From contig CAMCFA010000018.1 in NCBI GenBank assembly GCA_945873955.1, positions 1-40,315 of the forward strand: a DNA stretch of 40,315 nucleotides, written 5' to 3'. This document shows, piece after piece, positions 9,183-18,341 of the stretch. The notes beneath the pieces are model-generated. The model saw only the letters and a list, made by a program, of their open reading frames with translations, was not told the origin of the DNA and searched no databases. Source of the stretch: an uncultured Clostridia bacterium. GTDB lineage: Bacteria; Bacillota; Clostridia; Oscillospirales; Ruminococcaceae. Within the stretch, counting starts at the first letter, position 1, and the number at the start of each line of letters is the position of its first letter. Both the position numbers and the translations under genes were made by a program.

Positions 9183-9581
9183 TTACCAGATGAACGCGAG
9201 GACTTCGCCACCGACGTTGAGCTCACGAGCCTTCTTGTCGGTCATGATGCCCTTGGAAGTGGATACGATAGCGATACCGAGTCCCTTCATTACCTTAGGC
9301 ATATCCTTGCAGTTAGAGTAGATGCGCAGACCGGGCTTGGAAACACGTCTGAGACCTGTGATTACCTGAGCCTTGGTGTCTGTGTACTTGAGATTGACTC
9401 TGATGATGCCCTGCTTCTTGTCGTCGATAACCTTGAAGCTCCTGATGTAACCCTCGTCCTGAAGGATCTGGGCGATCTGCTTCTTGAGGTTAGAGGCAGG
9501 GATATCAACAGAGGCGTGCTTCGCGGAGTTTGCGTTACGGATTCTCGTAAGCATATCAGCGATGGTATCAGTGATCTGCAT
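9183..9581 (-). CDS. rpsH: 30S ribosomal protein S8
   Basis: A 132-residue primary 16S rRNA-binding protein; in E. coli the homologue is the translational repressor of the spc operon. The N-terminus [19 protein letters not shown] and the C-terminal [20 protein letters not shown] are classic. A 169-bp gap to rpsN upstream (9582-9750) has no gene; it contains a short hairpin (GCTCC/GGAGC) near 9645-9659 that might be regulatory, but I cannot tell. Confidence 0.98.
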   Translation of the reverse strand: MQITDTIADMLTRIRNANSAKHASVDIPASNLKKQIAQILQDEGYIRSFKVIDDKKQGIIRVNLKYTDTKAQVITGLRRVSKPGLRIYSNCKDMPKVMKGLGIAIVSTSKGIMTDKKARELNVGGEVLAFIW

Positions 9582-9750
9582 TCGTTTACCTCCTATACGA
9601 AAGCCGTTACGGACTCAAATTTGTCCGTCGTACTTACATGATTGCTCCAAATCGGAGCTGATATTTAAGCCGGGCTTTTATTGAAACAAAACCCGCCCGG
9701 CGAGGGAACAAAATGATGGAACTGATCAAAATCGGCGTTCCTGAGTGGAA

Positions 9751-9936
9751 TTACCAGCTTGCCTTCTTTACGCCAGGGATCTGGCCCTTGTAAGCAAGCT
9801 CTCTGAAGCAGATTCTGCAAATGCCGAACTTGCGGAGATACGCGTGGGGTCTTCCGCAGATCTTGCATCTGTTGTAGGCACGAGTGGAAAATTTCGGTGC
9901 TCTCTGCTGCTTAGCTATCATTGACTTCTTAGCCAT
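9751..9936 (-). CDS. rpsN: 30S ribosomal protein S14, type Z
   Basis: A 61-residue zinc-binding S14 (rpsZ form) of the 30S head. The four ligands form two CxxC pairs, CKIC at 24-27 and CRIC at 40-43. The end, [15 protein letters not shown], is the standard C-terminus of this short class, as found in Firmicutes. A zinc-free paralogue would be about 89-100 residues and is not here. Confidence 0.98.
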   Translation of the reverse strand: MAKKSMIAKQQRAPKFSTRAYNRCKICGRPHAYLRKFGICRICFRELAYKGQIPGVKKASW

Positions 9937-9956
9937 AAGTTTTCCTTCGTCCTTTC

Positions 9957-10496
9957 TTACTTCTCAAACGGAGCGCCCATCAGAGTGAGCAGCTCTCTAG
10001 CTTCCTCATCAGTCTTTGCAGTGGTAACAAAGTTGATGTCCATGCCGCGTACAGTCTCAACCTTATCGAAATCGATCTCGGGGAAGATGATCTGTTCCTT
10101 CAGACCGAAGGAATAGTTGCCTCTGCCGTCGAAGGAATTAGCGTTGATGCCTCTGAAGTCACGAACACGGGGGAGAGCGACGTTGAACAGTCTGTCGAGG
10201 AACTCGTACATTGTTTCGCCTCTGAGGGTTACTTTAACGCCGATTACCTGACCTTCTCTGAGCTTGAAGTTAGCGACTGCCTTCTTAGAACGGCACTCGA
10301 CCGGCTTCTGACCGGTGATCTGAGCCAGCTCAGACATAACGCTCTCGATTATCTTGTGGTTTTCCTTAGCCTCGCCGCACGCAACGTTAACGATGATCTT
10401 ATCGAGCTTCGGGATCTGCATAACAGACTTGTAGCCGAACTTCTTGAAAAGTGCGGGGGCAACGGTTTCCTTGTAGAAATCCTTCATTCTTGCCAT
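9957..10496 (-). CDS. rplE: 50S ribosomal protein L5
   Basis: A 179-residue protein that binds 5S rRNA and contacts the P-site tRNA. Signature segments are [36 protein letters not shown], and the C-terminal [19 protein letters not shown]. Length is exactly that of Firmicutes homologues. The 84-bp gap to rplX upstream has a 9-bp hairpin AATGCTGAG/CTCAGCATT at 10527-10552. Confidence 0.98.
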   Translation of the reverse strand: MARMKDFYKETVAPALFKKFGYKSVMQIPKLDKIIVNVACGEAKENHKIIESVMSELAQITGQKPVECRSKKAVANFKLREGQVIGVKVTLRGETMYEFLDRLFNVALPRVRDFRGINANSFDGRGNYSFGLKEQIIFPEIDFDKVETVRGMDINFVTTAKTDEEARELLTLMGAPFEK

Positions 10497-10580
10497 ATCA
10501 ATACTCCTATCTGACAGCCGGATTTTAATGCTGAGCTGAAGGACTCAGCATTCCTTGTATCCGACCGATCACAGGCAATA

Positions 10581-10901
10581 TCAGTATTTCAGCTCTGCGC
10601 CGCAGTGCTTGCAAACTCTGATCTTCTTGCCGTCCTCAATCTTGTGAGCAACTCTAGTGGGCTTGTCGCACTTGGGGCAAACGAGCTGAACCTTAGACGC
10701 ATAAAGCGCGCCCTCAGCCTGAACTCTGCCACCGAGCTGACCTGCCTGCTTGGGCTTAACGTGCTTGGTCACCATGTTCACGCCTTCAACAATAACCTTG
10801 TTCTCCTTGGCGGAAACGGAAACGACCTTGCCCTGCTTGCCCTTATCAGCGCCGCTGATTACCTGAACCTTATCACCGGTCTTAACATTTAAGCTATTCA
10901 T
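10581..10901 (-). CDS. rplX: 50S ribosomal protein L24
   Basis: A 106-residue early-assembly protein at the tunnel exit. The N-terminal KOW motif is VKTGDKVQVISGADKGKQGK. The C-terminus has two CxxC pairs (CPKC and CKHC), a zinc-ribbon-like end seen in many clostridial L24 proteins. It follows rplN by 15 bases. Confidence 0.97.
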   Translation of the reverse strand: MNSLNVKTGDKVQVISGADKGKQGKVVSVSAKENKVIVEGVNMVTKHVKPKQAGQLGGRVQAEGALYASKVQLVCPKCDKPTRVAHKIEDGKKIRVCKHCGAELKY

Positions 10902-10916
10902 ATCGGCGGGTCCTCC

Positions 10917-11285
10917 TTAAAGTACTTCGGGAGCGAGGGACAGGATCTTAGTGAAGTCCTTGTCGCGCAGCTCTCTTGCTACCGGGCCAAAAATACGAGT
11001 TCCCTTCGGATTCTTGTCCTCCTTGATAATAACCGCTGCGTTCTCATCGAAGCGGATATAAGTTCCGTCGTCGCGTCTGAGACCCTTAGCGGAGCGAACG
11101 ACAACGCACTTAACTACGTCGCCCTTCTTAACAACGCCGCCGGGTGTAGCTTTTTTAACGGAAGCAATGATCACATCGCCGATATTCGCATACTTTCTGC
11201 GGGTACCGCCGAGTACTCTGATACACATAAGCTCCTTAGCGCCGGTGTTATCGGCAACCTTGAGCAGTGTCTGCATCTGAATCAT
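10917..11285 (-). CDS. rplN: 50S ribosomal protein L14
   Basis: A 122-residue protein at the subunit interface. The sequence [20 protein letters not shown], then [20 protein letters not shown], and the end [14 protein letters not shown] are near-invariant features of L14. Start ATG at 11285 follows a GAAAGGAG ribosome binding site. Confidence 0.98.
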   Translation of the reverse strand: MIQMQTLLKVADNTGAKELMCIRVLGGTRRKYANIGDVIIASVKKATPGGVVKKGDVVKCVVVRSAKGLRRDDGTYIRFDENAAVIIKEDKNPKGTRIFGPVARELRDKDFTKILSLAPEVL

Positions 11286-11328
11286 GGTTTGCTACTCCTT
11301 TCGTAGATTTACGTTTTGATCTGTGCAA

Positions 11329-11583
11329 TTACTTAGCACGCTCGATGACGTTAACAAGGCGCCATCTCTTATCCTTGGAAAGGGGGCGAGTCTCCATGAT
11401 TTCAACTCTGTCGCCTATTCCGCAAGTATTCTGTTCATCATGAGCCTTCAGCTTGATGGTGCGCTTTACGATCTTCTTGTAAAGAGGATGACGAACATTA
11501 TCCTCGATGGCAACGACGATCGTCTTGTCCATCTTGTTGCTTACTACCTTACCAATTCTGGTCTTTCTTAAAGCTCTTTCCAT
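11329..11583 (-). CDS. rpsQ: 30S ribosomal protein S17
   Basis: An 84-residue OB-fold protein that binds the 5' domain of 16S rRNA. The conserved core reads [17 protein letters not shown] and then [20 protein letters not shown], ending in a short basic tail. It lies 22 bases after rpmC. Confidence 0.98.
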   Translation of the reverse strand: MERALRKTRIGKVVSNKMDKTIVVAIEDNVRHPLYKKIVKRTIKLKAHDEQNTCGIGDRVEIMETRPLSKDKRWRLVNVIERAK

Positions 11584-11605
11584 GTTTAGTTCTTATCCTC
11601 CTTCC

Positions 11606-11806
11606 TCAATCGTTTGCCGCAAGCTGACGCTGACGCTGAATGGTCTTGATGCGAGCGATATCCTTCTTGACAGCCTTGATACGAGTGGGGTTGTCGAGCT
11701 GGTTTACGGCAAGCTGGAAGCGCAGGTTGAAGAGCTCCTGCTTGAGTTCAGTGAGCTTAGTGTCGAGCTCGGACTCCGTAAGGAATACTAAATCTTTTGT
11801 CTTCAT
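11606..11806 (-). CDS. rpmC: 50S ribosomal protein L29
   Basis: A 66-residue two-helix protein next to the tunnel exit, part of the docking site for trigger factor and SRP. The pattern [20 protein letters not shown], then [18 protein letters not shown], is diagnostic. Its start codon overlaps the stop of rplP by one base (position 11806), so coupling is likely. Confidence 0.97.
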   Translation of the reverse strand: MKTKDLVFLTESELDTKLTELKQELFNLRFQLAVNQLDNPTRIKAVKKDIARIKTIQRQRQLAAND

Positions 11807-12228
11807 TAAAGCTCACCTCCGTCTTCCTTCTTGACAAACTTGCACTTAATGGGGAGCTTGTGCATAGCAAGACGCATAGCCTCGCGAGCAGTCTCCTCGG
11901 AAACGCCGGCGATCTCGAACATAACTCTGCCGGGCTTAACAACAGCTACCCAGTATTCGGGAGCGCCCTTACCGGAACCCATTCTTACGCCAAGCGGCTT
12001 ATCAGTAACGGGCTTGTCGGGGAAGATCTTGATCCAAACCTGACCGCCACGCTTGATGTAACGAGTCATAGCGATACGGGCAGCCTCGATCTGGTTGGAC
12101 TTTATCCATGCGGCCTCAAGTGCCTGTAAACCGTACTCGCCGTTAGAAACTGTGTTGCCTCTTGTAGCGATACCGGTGCGGCGGCCTCTCTGTACTCTTC
12201 TGTACTTTACTCTCTTAGGAAGCAGCAT
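11806..12228 (-). CDS. rplP: 50S ribosomal protein L16
   Basis: A 140-residue protein near the A-site tRNA elbow, needed for peptidyl transfer competence. It begins [19 protein letters not shown] and carries the conserved [20 protein letters not shown]. It overlaps both neighbours by one base (rpsC at 12228, rpmC at 11806), a tight translationally coupled trio. Confidence 0.98.
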   Translation of the reverse strand: MLLPKRVKYRRVQRGRRTGIATRGNTVSNGEYGLQALEAAWIKSNQIEAARIAMTRYIKRGGQVWIKIFPDKPVTDKPLGVRMGSGKGAPEYWVAVVKPGRVMFEIAGVSEETAREAMRLAMHKLPIKCKFVKKEDGGEL

Positions 12229-12986
12229 TAGTCGTTACCCCCTTCTTTTCTAGGTTCTCTGGGTCTGCGCGGACGTCTGTCATCGCGGCCCTTGCCATTG
12301 CTTCTGTCATCACGGCGGCGTCTGTCAGATCTTTCGGTCCTCTGTGCGGGGATCTCGCCCTTCAGAACTTCGCCCTTGTAGATCCAAACCTTAACGCCGA
12401 TAACGCCGTAGGTGGTGTTTGCTCTAGCTACGCCGTAGTCGATATCAGCACGGATAGTCTGGAGCGGGATAGTACCCTCGTGGTAGCTCTCGGAACGTGC
12501 GATCTCGGCACCGCCAAGACGGCCGGCAACCATGGTCTTGATACCCTTAGCGCCGCTCTTCATTGTTCTGCCGATAACGGACTTCATAGCACGTCTGAAG
12601 GAAACACGTCCTTCAAGCTGCTGAGCGATGTTCTCAGCAACGAGCTGAGCGTTCATATCCGGGTTCTTGACCTCAATGATCTTGATATCAACTTTCTTGC
12701 CGGTGAACTTCTCCATCTCAGCCTTGAGCTTGTCTACCTCAGCGCCCTTAGCGCCGATAACCATACCGGGCTTAGCGCAGGAAATGCAGATAGTAACCTT
12801 ATCGCCGCTTCTCTCGATCTCGATCGAGGGAACGCCGGCCTTGTACAGCTTCTTCTTAAGAAGCTCACGAATCTTATAGTCCTCAACAAGTGTGTCACCG
12901 AAGGTTGCTTTGCCCGCGAACCAGCGAGAATCCCAATCCTTGATTACACCCACTCTGAGACCGTGTGGATTAACCTTCTGTCCCAT
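12228..12986 (-). CDS. rpsC: 30S ribosomal protein S3 with charged C-terminal tail
   Basis: A 252-residue protein forming part of the mRNA entry channel. It starts [20 protein letters not shown]. The KH domain holds [17 protein letters not shown], and the C-terminal domain has [13 protein letters not shown]-like sequence (here [19 protein letters not shown]). After about residue 212 comes a disordered, Arg/Asp-rich tail ([11 protein letters not shown], then [15 protein letters not shown]), making it some 30 residues longer than the B. subtilis form. Such extensions occur in several clostridia. Confidence 0.98.
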   Translation of the reverse strand: MGQKVNPHGLRVGVIKDWDSRWFAGKATFGDTLVEDYKIRELLKKKLYKAGVPSIEIERSGDKVTICISCAKPGMVIGAKGAEVDKLKAEMEKFTGKKVDIKIIEVKNPDMNAQLVAENIAQQLEGRVSFRRAMKSVIGRTMKSGAKGIKTMVAGRLGGAEIARSESYHEGTIPLQTIRADIDYGVARANTTYGVIGVKVWIYKGEVLKGEIPAQRTERSDRRRRDDRSNGKGRDDRRPRRPREPRKEGGND

Positions 12987-13000
12987 TGTAATTCTCCTCC

Positions 13001-13336
13001 TTATTCTGCTTCTTTAACAACCAGTACGATGTTGGACGTTCTCTTGAGAATTCTGTGAGCGCGTCCGTGATCCTTCGGTCTGATACGCTTGAGGGTAACG
13101 CCTGCGCCTACGAAAGCTTCGGAAACGTAAAGGCGGCTTGTGTCCATGCTGTGATTGTTCTCTGCGTTAGCAACTGCGGACTTGAGGAGCTTTGCAAGAG
13201 GCTCACATGCGGACTTCGGGGTATTCTTGAGGATTGCGAATGCAACCTCCACAGGCTTGTTTCTGATGAGGTCGAGAACAACGCCGACCTTTCTCGGAGA
13301 AATACGAACCTGTCTGAGTTCAGCTCTAGCTTCCAT
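13001..13336 (-). CDS. rplV: 50S ribosomal protein L22
   Basis: A 111-residue protein whose beta-hairpin lines the exit tunnel. The pattern [20 protein letters not shown], then [20 protein letters not shown], and the loop [16 protein letters not shown] are typical. Slightly divergent but full length. It lies 12 bases after rpsS. Confidence 0.97.
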   Translation of the reverse strand: MEARAELRQVRISPRKVGVVLDLIRNKPVEVAFAILKNTPKSACEPLAKLLKSAVANAENNHSMDTSRLYVSEAFVGAGVTLKRIRPKDHGRAHRILKRTSNIVLVVKEAE

Positions 13337-13348
13337 TATTTCTCCTCC

Positions 13349-13627
13349 TTACTTCTTGCCTGTGGTCTTGCTTCCTGCGTGACCCTTAAAGGTTCTGGTA
13401 GGAGCAAACTCGCCCAGCTTGTGACCAACCATATCCTCGGTAACATAAACCGGAACATGCTTTCTGCCGTCGTGGACTGCGAATGTGTGACCTACGAAGT
13501 CAGGGAAAATCGTAGAAGAACGGCTCCAAGTCTTGAGAACCTTCTTCTCGCCTGCTTCGTTCATAGCCAGAACTCTCTTGTAGAGAGCTTCCTGGACATA
13601 AGGTCCCTTTTTAATACTTCTTCCCAT
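13349..13627 (-). CDS. rpsS: 30S ribosomal protein S19
   Basis: A 92-residue head protein that contacts S13 and the A-site finger. It begins [19 protein letters not shown] and contains [20 protein letters not shown] and [16 protein letters not shown]. Normally it follows rplB closely; here 342 bases intervene, so its expression depends on transcription running through that insert. Confidence 0.98.
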   Translation of the reverse strand: MGRSIKKGPYVQEALYKRVLAMNEAGEKKVLKTWSRSSTIFPDFVGHTFAVHDGRKHVPVYVTEDMVGHKLGEFAPTRTFKGHAGSKTTGKK

Positions 13628-13969
13628 GTCAAATAATTCCTTTCAAGTTTAGGCTGACTATGAAAGCCGTTGTGATCTGCAAAAGCGAGCAAGGTGCGTC
13701 AGATGCTAGGAAACCCGACGACGTAAGGCTGTATGCCTTACTAGGAGAGTTGACGCCGCAGATGACGTGCATTGCACGATTTTGCTCACAAAAGGATTTC
13801 AGAGGCAGCCGTTGGCTGCAAGTTAATGAGCAGCGGCAGACGCCGAAGCGATTTTACGCACAACCTTAATAATGATGTGCAACGCTGTTCTTGTTAACAA
13901 CAACTTTTGGGTTATGGTATCATGGTGCCGTCTCACCCTACGCGCGGCAGGGTGAGAGGCGAACCGGGA
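13628..13969. repeat. Hairpin-rich 342-bp insert between rplB and rpsS
   Basis: In most bacteria the rplB-rpsS gap is a few tens of bases. Here it is 342 bases with no credible gene. I count four perfect hairpins: GTAAGGC/GCCTTAC (13723-13741), CGTGC/GCACG (13766-13778), GCAGCC/GGCTGC (13805-13819) and TCTCACCCT/AGGGTGAGA (13931-13957). None has a T-run on the minus strand, so they are not simple terminators. The layout suggests an inserted palindromic repeat or a structured RNA within the S10 mRNA. I cannot decide between these from one sequence. Confidence 0.6.
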
Positions 13970-14803
13970 TTACTTAGAATTTCTTCTCTTAACGATGAAC
14001 TTGTTGGAAGCCTTCTTAGCGTTTCTAGTCTTATAGCCAAGAGCGGGCTTGCCCCACGGGGTAACAGGTCCGGGACGTCCAACAGGGGACTTACCCTCAC
14101 CACCGCCGTGCGGGTGGTCGTTCGGGTTCATAACAGAACCACGAACAGTCGGTCTGATACCGAGGTGACGGGTCTTACCAGCCTTACCGATGTTTACGTT
14201 CTCGTGGTCGAGGTTGGAAACAGTGCCGATAGAAGCCATGCAGTTAACTGCAACGTTTCTCAGCTCGCCGCTGGGAAGACGGATAAGAGCCATGCCGTTC
14301 TCCTTAGCCATGAGCTGAGCCATGTTACCAGCGGAGCGAACCATCTGTGCGCCCTTGCCGGGGTGGAGCTCAATGTTGTGGATAACAGTACCAACAGGAA
14401 TGTCAGCCAGCGGGAGAGCGTTGCCGGGCTTGATATCAGCGTCGCTGCCAGCGCGGACGGTATCGCCTACCTTAAGTCCGTCGGGAGCGATGATATATCT
14501 CTTTTCGCCGTCCTCGTAAGTAACGAGAGCGATGAAAGCGGATCTGTTAGGATCGTATTCAAGAGTGGAAACAGTAGCGTTCATGCCCTGCTTATCTCTC
14601 TTGAAGTCGATAACACGATACTTCTTTCTGTTTCCGCCGCCGATGTGTCTAACGGTGATACGACCGTAGCTGTTTCTGCCGGCGGTCTTCTTTACGGGCT
14701 CTAAAAGGCTCTTTTCAGGAGCTACTTTTGATAAGCCGCTGTAATCAGTAACAGTCATACCACGACGGCTGTTATTTACAGGCTTGTAGGTTTTAATAGC
14801 CAT
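13970..14803 (-). CDS. rplB: 50S ribosomal protein L2
   Basis: A 277-residue protein close to the peptidyl transferase centre and needed for subunit association. It begins [20 protein letters not shown] and holds [20 protein letters not shown]. The C-terminal [20 protein letters not shown] includes the catalytic-region histidine. It follows rplW by 17 bases and precedes the unusual insert. Confidence 0.98.
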   Translation of the reverse strand: MAIKTYKPVNNSRRGMTVTDYSGLSKVAPEKSLLEPVKKTAGRNSYGRITVRHIGGGNRKKYRVIDFKRDKQGMNATVSTLEYDPNRSAFIALVTYEDGEKRYIIAPDGLKVGDTVRAGSDADIKPGNALPLADIPVGTVIHNIELHPGKGAQMVRSAGNMAQLMAKENGMALIRLPSGELRNVAVNCMASIGTVSNLDHENVNIGKAGKTRHLGIRPTVRGSVMNPNDHPHGGGEGKSPVGRPGPVTPWGKPALGYKTRNAKKASNKFIVKRRNSK

Positions 14804-14820
14804 TTCGTTTCACTCCTTAC

Positions 14821-15117
14821 TTAAATCATTCCATCGAAGAACTCGATCGTCTTGGAGCCTTCAGCGAGGGTAACGACAGCCTTCTTCCAGTCGGAAGTAT
14901 AGCCAGCGTTTCTGCCCATTCTCTTGAGCTTGCCGCGAACGCTGATGGTGTTTACCTTAGCGACCTTGACGCCCTTGAACAGAGCCTCGACAGCCTTAGC
15001 GATCTCGATCTTGTTGGCGTCCTTAGCAACCTTGAAGGTGTACTTGCCGGCAGCCAGAGCCTCCATGCTGTGCTCTGTGATGATCGGCTTGATGATGATA
15101 TCCTGAGCAGCCTTCAT
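14821..15117 (-). CDS. rplW: 50S ribosomal protein L23
   Basis: A 98-residue tunnel-exit protein that docks trigger factor and SRP. The pattern [20 protein letters not shown], then [20 protein letters not shown] and [20 protein letters not shown], is characteristic. Its ATG overlaps the stop of rplD by one base at 15117. Confidence 0.97.
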   Translation of the reverse strand: MKAAQDIIIKPIITEHSMEALAAGKYTFKVAKDANKIEIAKAVEALFKGVKVAKVNTISVRGKLKRMGRNAGYTSDWKKAVVTLAEGSKTIEFFDGMI

Positions 15118-15740
15118 TATGCGTACACCTCCTCGAGCTTTTCAACAGCGCCCTTAACGATAACGAACTTGTCGCAGTTAAGGATGTCGTATACGTTGAG
15201 AGTGTTAGCCTGAGTGGTCTTTACACCCTCGATGTTTGCAGCGGACTTGATCACCTTGTTGTCAACGCTGTCGAGAACGATGAGAGTCTTCTTCTCAGCG
15301 CCGATAGCCTTGAGCATAGCGACCATTGTCTTAGTCTTGAACTCGTCGGTCTTGATGGCGTCAACTACGATCATCTCGTTTTCGCTTACCTTAGAGGAGA
15401 GCGCGGAGAGCATAGCCAGCTTCTTTACCTTCTTGTTCAGAACAAATCTGTAAGAACGGGGCTTCGGGCCAAGAGCGATACCGCCGTGTCTCCACTGGGG
15501 AGCTCTGGTGGAACCCTGTCTAGCGTTACCTGTGCCCTTCTGACGCCAGGGCTTTCTGCCGCCGCCGCTTACCTCAGTTCTGGTAAGTGTGGACTGTGTA
15601 CCCTGACGCTGATTTGCGAGATAATTCACAACAGCGGAATGCATTGCGGTCTTGTTCGGCTCAATGCCGAAAACATTTTCGTTAAGCTCAAGCTCGGAAA
15701 CGACCTTACCCGCCATATCTACTACGTTGATCTTAGGCAT
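15117..15740 (-). CDS. rplD: 50S ribosomal protein L4
   Basis: A 207-residue protein whose extended loop narrows the exit tunnel. The loop region [20 protein letters not shown], then [19 protein letters not shown], is diagnostic. In E. coli L4 is the repressor of the S10 operon through the rpsJ leader; whether that holds here is unknown. It lies 18 bases after rplC. Confidence 0.98.
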   Translation of the reverse strand: MPKINVVDMAGKVVSELELNENVFGIEPNKTAMHSAVVNYLANQRQGTQSTLTRTEVSGGGRKPWRQKGTGNARQGSTRAPQWRHGGIALGPKPRSYRFVLNKKVKKLAMLSALSSKVSENEMIVVDAIKTDEFKTKTMVAMLKAIGAEKKTLIVLDSVDNKVIKSAANIEGVKTTQANTLNVYDILNCDKFVIVKGAVEKLEEVYA

Positions 15741-15758
15741 AATTATCGTCCTCCTCCC

Positions 15759-16391
15759 TTATGCTTTAACTGCGTTGACGATAGTAACAACGCCGCCCTT
15801 AGGGCCGGGAACCGCGCCCTTAACAGCGATGAGGTTGTTCTCAGCGTCAACCTTGACAACAACTAAGTTCTGAACTGTTACGTTCTCAGCGCCCATGTGA
15901 CCTGCCATGCCCTTGCCCTTGAAGATTCTGGACGGGCTGGAGCAAGCGCCCATAGAGCCTGCCTGTCTAGCAACAGGACCGGAACCGTGGGTCTCCTTGA
16001 GTCTGTGCTGATTGTGACGCTTGATAGCGCCGGTGAAGCCCTTACCCTTGCTTACGCCTGCAACGTCAATAACGTCGCCCTCAGCGAAAACATCGGCCTT
16101 CAGAACATCGCCAACGTTTACAGCGGAGATGTCGTCAAGACGGAATTCCTTCAGGGTCTTCTTGAACGCTACATCGTTCTTCTTGAAGTGACCAGCCTCC
16201 GGCTTGTTCACATGCTTGGGAGAAACATCTCCGAAGCCAAGCTGAACTGCCCCATAGCCGTCGTTTTCGGTTGTCTTCTTCTGTACTACAACGCAGGGAC
16301 CCGCTTCGATAACGGTAACGGGAACAACCTTGCCTGCCTCGTCGAAGACCTGCGTCATGCCGATCTTCTTGCCGATAATTGCCTTTGTCAT
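15759..16391 (-). CDS. rplC: 50S ribosomal protein L3
   Basis: A 210-residue early-assembly protein of the large subunit. I start it at ATG 16391 because this gives the standard N-terminus [20 protein letters not shown] and an AAGGAGG ribosome binding site lies about 10 bases upstream; an in-frame start at 16445 would add an unlikely 18 residues. The conserved [20 protein letters not shown] and [20 protein letters not shown] are present. Confidence 0.97.
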   Translation of the reverse strand: MTKAIIGKKIGMTQVFDEAGKVVPVTVIEAGPCVVVQKKTTENDGYGAVQLGFGDVSPKHVNKPEAGHFKKNDVAFKKTLKEFRLDDISAVNVGDVLKADVFAEGDVIDVAGVSKGKGFTGAIKRHNQHRLKETHGSGPVARQAGSMGACSSPSRIFKGKGMAGHMGAENVTVQNLVVVKVDAENNLIAVKGAVPGPKGGVVTIVNAVKA

Positions 16392-16511
16392 TTCGGCTTT
16401 TCCTCCTTGTTGGTTATTGGTTGAGGTTTCCCTCAACATGACCATGCGCCTTGTGGCGCGTGGTTAGTGGTTGAGCCGTAAGACCCAACATAACTCCAAT
16501 GTTCTCTATGA

Positions 16512-16820
16512 TTAGATGTCCATTGAAATCTCTACGCCAGCGGGAAGCTCCAGAGTCTGGAGAGCTTCGATCGCCTTAGCCGAGGGACGGATAACGTCGA
16601 TAAGACGCTTGTGCGTTCTCAGCTCGAACTGCTCACGAGAATCCTTGTCCTTGTGAACCGCCCTCAGGATAGTAACGACTTCCTTGTTGGTAGGAAGCGG
16701 GATCGGGCCTGCAACTCTTGCACCGTTGCGGGTAGCGGTCTCTACGATCTTCTTCGCAGCCGCGTCAACAACGCTGTGCTCATAGCCCTTGATCTTGATT
16801 CTAACCTTTTCGTTTGCCAT
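16512..16820 (-). CDS. rpsJ: 30S ribosomal protein S10
   Basis: A 102-residue head protein, also the partner of NusB in antitermination. It starts [20 protein letters not shown] and has [20 protein letters not shown], then [13 protein letters not shown], and the end [11 protein letters not shown]. It is the first gene of the superoperon. The gap to rplC (16392-16511) has no gene. Confidence 0.98.
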   Translation of the reverse strand: MANEKVRIKIKGYEHSVVDAAAKKIVETATRNGARVAGPIPLPTNKEVVTILRAVHKDKDSREQFELRTHKRLIDVIRPSAKAIEALQTLELPAGVEISMDI

Positions 16821-17121
16821 GATTTTTCAACCCCTTCTGTTAGTAGTGTGTGCTGGCAAAAGCTGTTTTGAAAAATCCACTGTGCCGTGTGTTTCTTTTA
16901 ACCGACAACCGCCCGTTAGTTATCCGGAAACTCCGGACACTTTAACAGCGTTTACGGGAAGAAGCCCACGTTTTCTGTAAATCTTCTTCCGCCGGGCTTT
17001 CTGCCCGACATACTCCGCCGAAATTACCGCAGTCGCAGGTAGATCAGACCAGTGCTGCGCAACCTCCGGCATCATCGCTATGCCTTTTAGGTGTTCAGGC
17101 TATACCTCAGTACAGCCGCCA
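16821..17121 (-). promoter_or_regulatory. Long structured leader of the S10 superoperon
   Basis: About 300 bases separate the predicted transcription start near 17121 from rpsJ. The stretch holds no convincing ORF on the minus strand but has several short palindromes, for example CGGGC/GCCCG near 17000 and TCCGGA/TCCGGA near 16922-16938. Long leaders before rpsJ carry autoregulation in some bacteria (L4 in Gammaproteobacteria). A regulatory role here is inference only. Confidence 0.4.
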
Positions 17122-17127
17122 ACAGTT

Positions 17128-17156
17128 ATTTTACCACATAACAATGCGAATTGCAA
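17128..17156 (-). promoter_or_regulatory. Sigma-A promoter for the S10-spc-alpha superoperon
   Basis: On the minus strand: -35 TTGCAA (17151-17156), a 17-bp spacer, and -10 TAAAAT (17128-17133). It faces rpsJ and is the only good promoter seen upstream of the 30-gene run. Confidence 0.75.
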
Positions 17157-17347
17157 GGATTTTCGCCCCAAAATCACAGAGAATTTTCGCCCCATTACTC
17201 CTTACTTTTTATGCATCTTGCACAAAACGTCTGTTTTCTCCGGAACTCTCCGCATAATCCGCATTGCAATCAACTATTTGTATATAAAATTCCTGTATTT
17301 TTATACTATTATATATAATACTCTCTCCAATAAACTCCAGAATATAC

Positions 17348-17381
17348 AAAACGGACAGCAGGTTTGCTCTGCTGTCCGTTT
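17348..17381. terminator. Bidirectional terminator after the M14-like gene
   Basis: A 10-bp stem CGGACAGCAG/CTGCTGTCCG (17352-17361 with 17369-17378), flanked by AAAA on the left and TTTT on the right, can terminate in both directions. It overlaps the end of the leftward M14-like gene's 3' region and shields the S10 promoter behind it. The rest of 17160-17347 is AT-rich and empty. Confidence 0.8.
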
Positions 17382-17383
17382 TC

Positions 17384-18319
17384 TCATTTGTGAAGTCTTT
17401 TTATCATCTTGAACACTATCGTGTTCTCCATGACCAGCGGACTTTCGTGCGCGAAGAACAATATCCCGTCCGCGGGGGCCTTAACCTCGCTGATGACCGC
17501 CCCCTCGTAGGGGTGGATTATCTGTGCCAGCACCTCGCCCTTCTGAACCTCGTCGCCGCTCCTGCGGAGAGTGCGGTATATCCCGGCGGCGCCGCACTTG
17601 ACGTTCATCATGTCGTCCTCGTCGATGATAGTACCCATGTATCCGCCGTGGCATTTGTACTTGATTATCCCCATTCTCGACAGGAATCTCAGCACCGCCG
17701 ACACTCCCTGCTCCGCGGACTGCTCGTCAATGCTCTCGGTCGCGTTGGTGTACACTGAGAACGCCGCCGTTCCGCCCACCTGCCAGTTGTAGTTCAGCGT
17801 AGACTGATCCATAGCCGTTGGAGTCCTCAGCACCACATATGGAAGCCCGAACAGGTTCGCAAGGCTGGTGTTTTCCTTGCAGGTTTTCATCATTCTGACG
17901 TGGGGAATGAACATTCCCGCGATATAGAAACTCGCGAACTGCACACCGTACTGATACTTGGATATTTCTTTGAAAACCCCCGCCGCGATCCTCTCGGTGG
18001 TCTCCCCGTTGGGATCGCCGGGGAACATGCGGTTGATATCCGTGTTGTCCAGACACCAGAACCGCTTGTTGATATTTGTCGCGTAGCTGTTCAGCGACGG
18101 AATGATAAGGATCTCTCTGTCGTAGGTTATGCAGCCCTTTTTCTCCAGCAGATCCAGCGCCCTGACTAGCTGACTGCACATATAAAGCTGCTGTATCTCG
18201 TTTCCTCTGAGCGACCCGATTATGCAGCAGGACTTCTCTCCCTTGCCGAAGCGATAGCCCGCCACCCGGAAATCGTCCCGATAGGGCGACGACAAACTGA
18301 AAATGATATCCTTTTTCAT
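17384..18319 (-). CDS. M14-like protein of the succinylglutamate desuccinylase/aspartoacylase family
   Basis: A 311-residue protein resembling the AstE/AspA branch of the M14 zinc-peptidase fold, with the C-terminal barrel (GDEVQKGEVLAQIIHPYEG) seen in that family. The usual first zinc motif HxxE appears as RGNE (GSLRGNEIQQ), so the ligand His is Arg. The region around residues 125-145 (GVQFASFYIAGMFIPHVRMM) has no DLH motif. I recall the same RGNE form in other clostridial members, so this looks like a subfamily trait rather than decay. The substrate is unknown and the enzyme may be inactive or use other ligands. It is the last gene of a six-gene leftward run, 22 bases after the NYN-LOTUS gene. 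Confidence 0.75.
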   Translation of the reverse strand: MKKDIIFSLSSPYRDDFRVAGYRFGKGEKSCCIIGSLRGNEIQQLYMCSQLVRALDLLEKKGCITYDREILIIPSLNSYATNINKRFWCLDNTDINRMFPGDPNGETTERIAAGVFKEISKYQYGVQFASFYIAGMFIPHVRMMKTCKENTSLANLFGLPYVVLRTPTAMDQSTLNYNWQVGGTAAFSVYTNATESIDEQSAEQGVSAVLRFLSRMGIIKYKCHGGYMGTIIDEDDMMNVKCGAAGIYRTLRRSGDEVQKGEVLAQIIHPYEGAVISEVKAPADGILFFAHESPLVMENTIVFKMIKRLHK

Positions 18320-18341
18320 TCCAAAACCTCACAAACCCGGT

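Noticed and set aside
13660-13869. Rightward 69-codon frame in the rplB-rpsS insert
   Set aside because: It is antisense to the operon, has no ribosome binding site and consists of hairpin sequence.
17080-17412. Rightward 110-codon frame between the S10 promoter and the M14-like gene
   Set aside because: It runs through the S10 promoter and the bidirectional terminator, has no ribosome binding site and a composition typical of AT-rich noncoding DNA.
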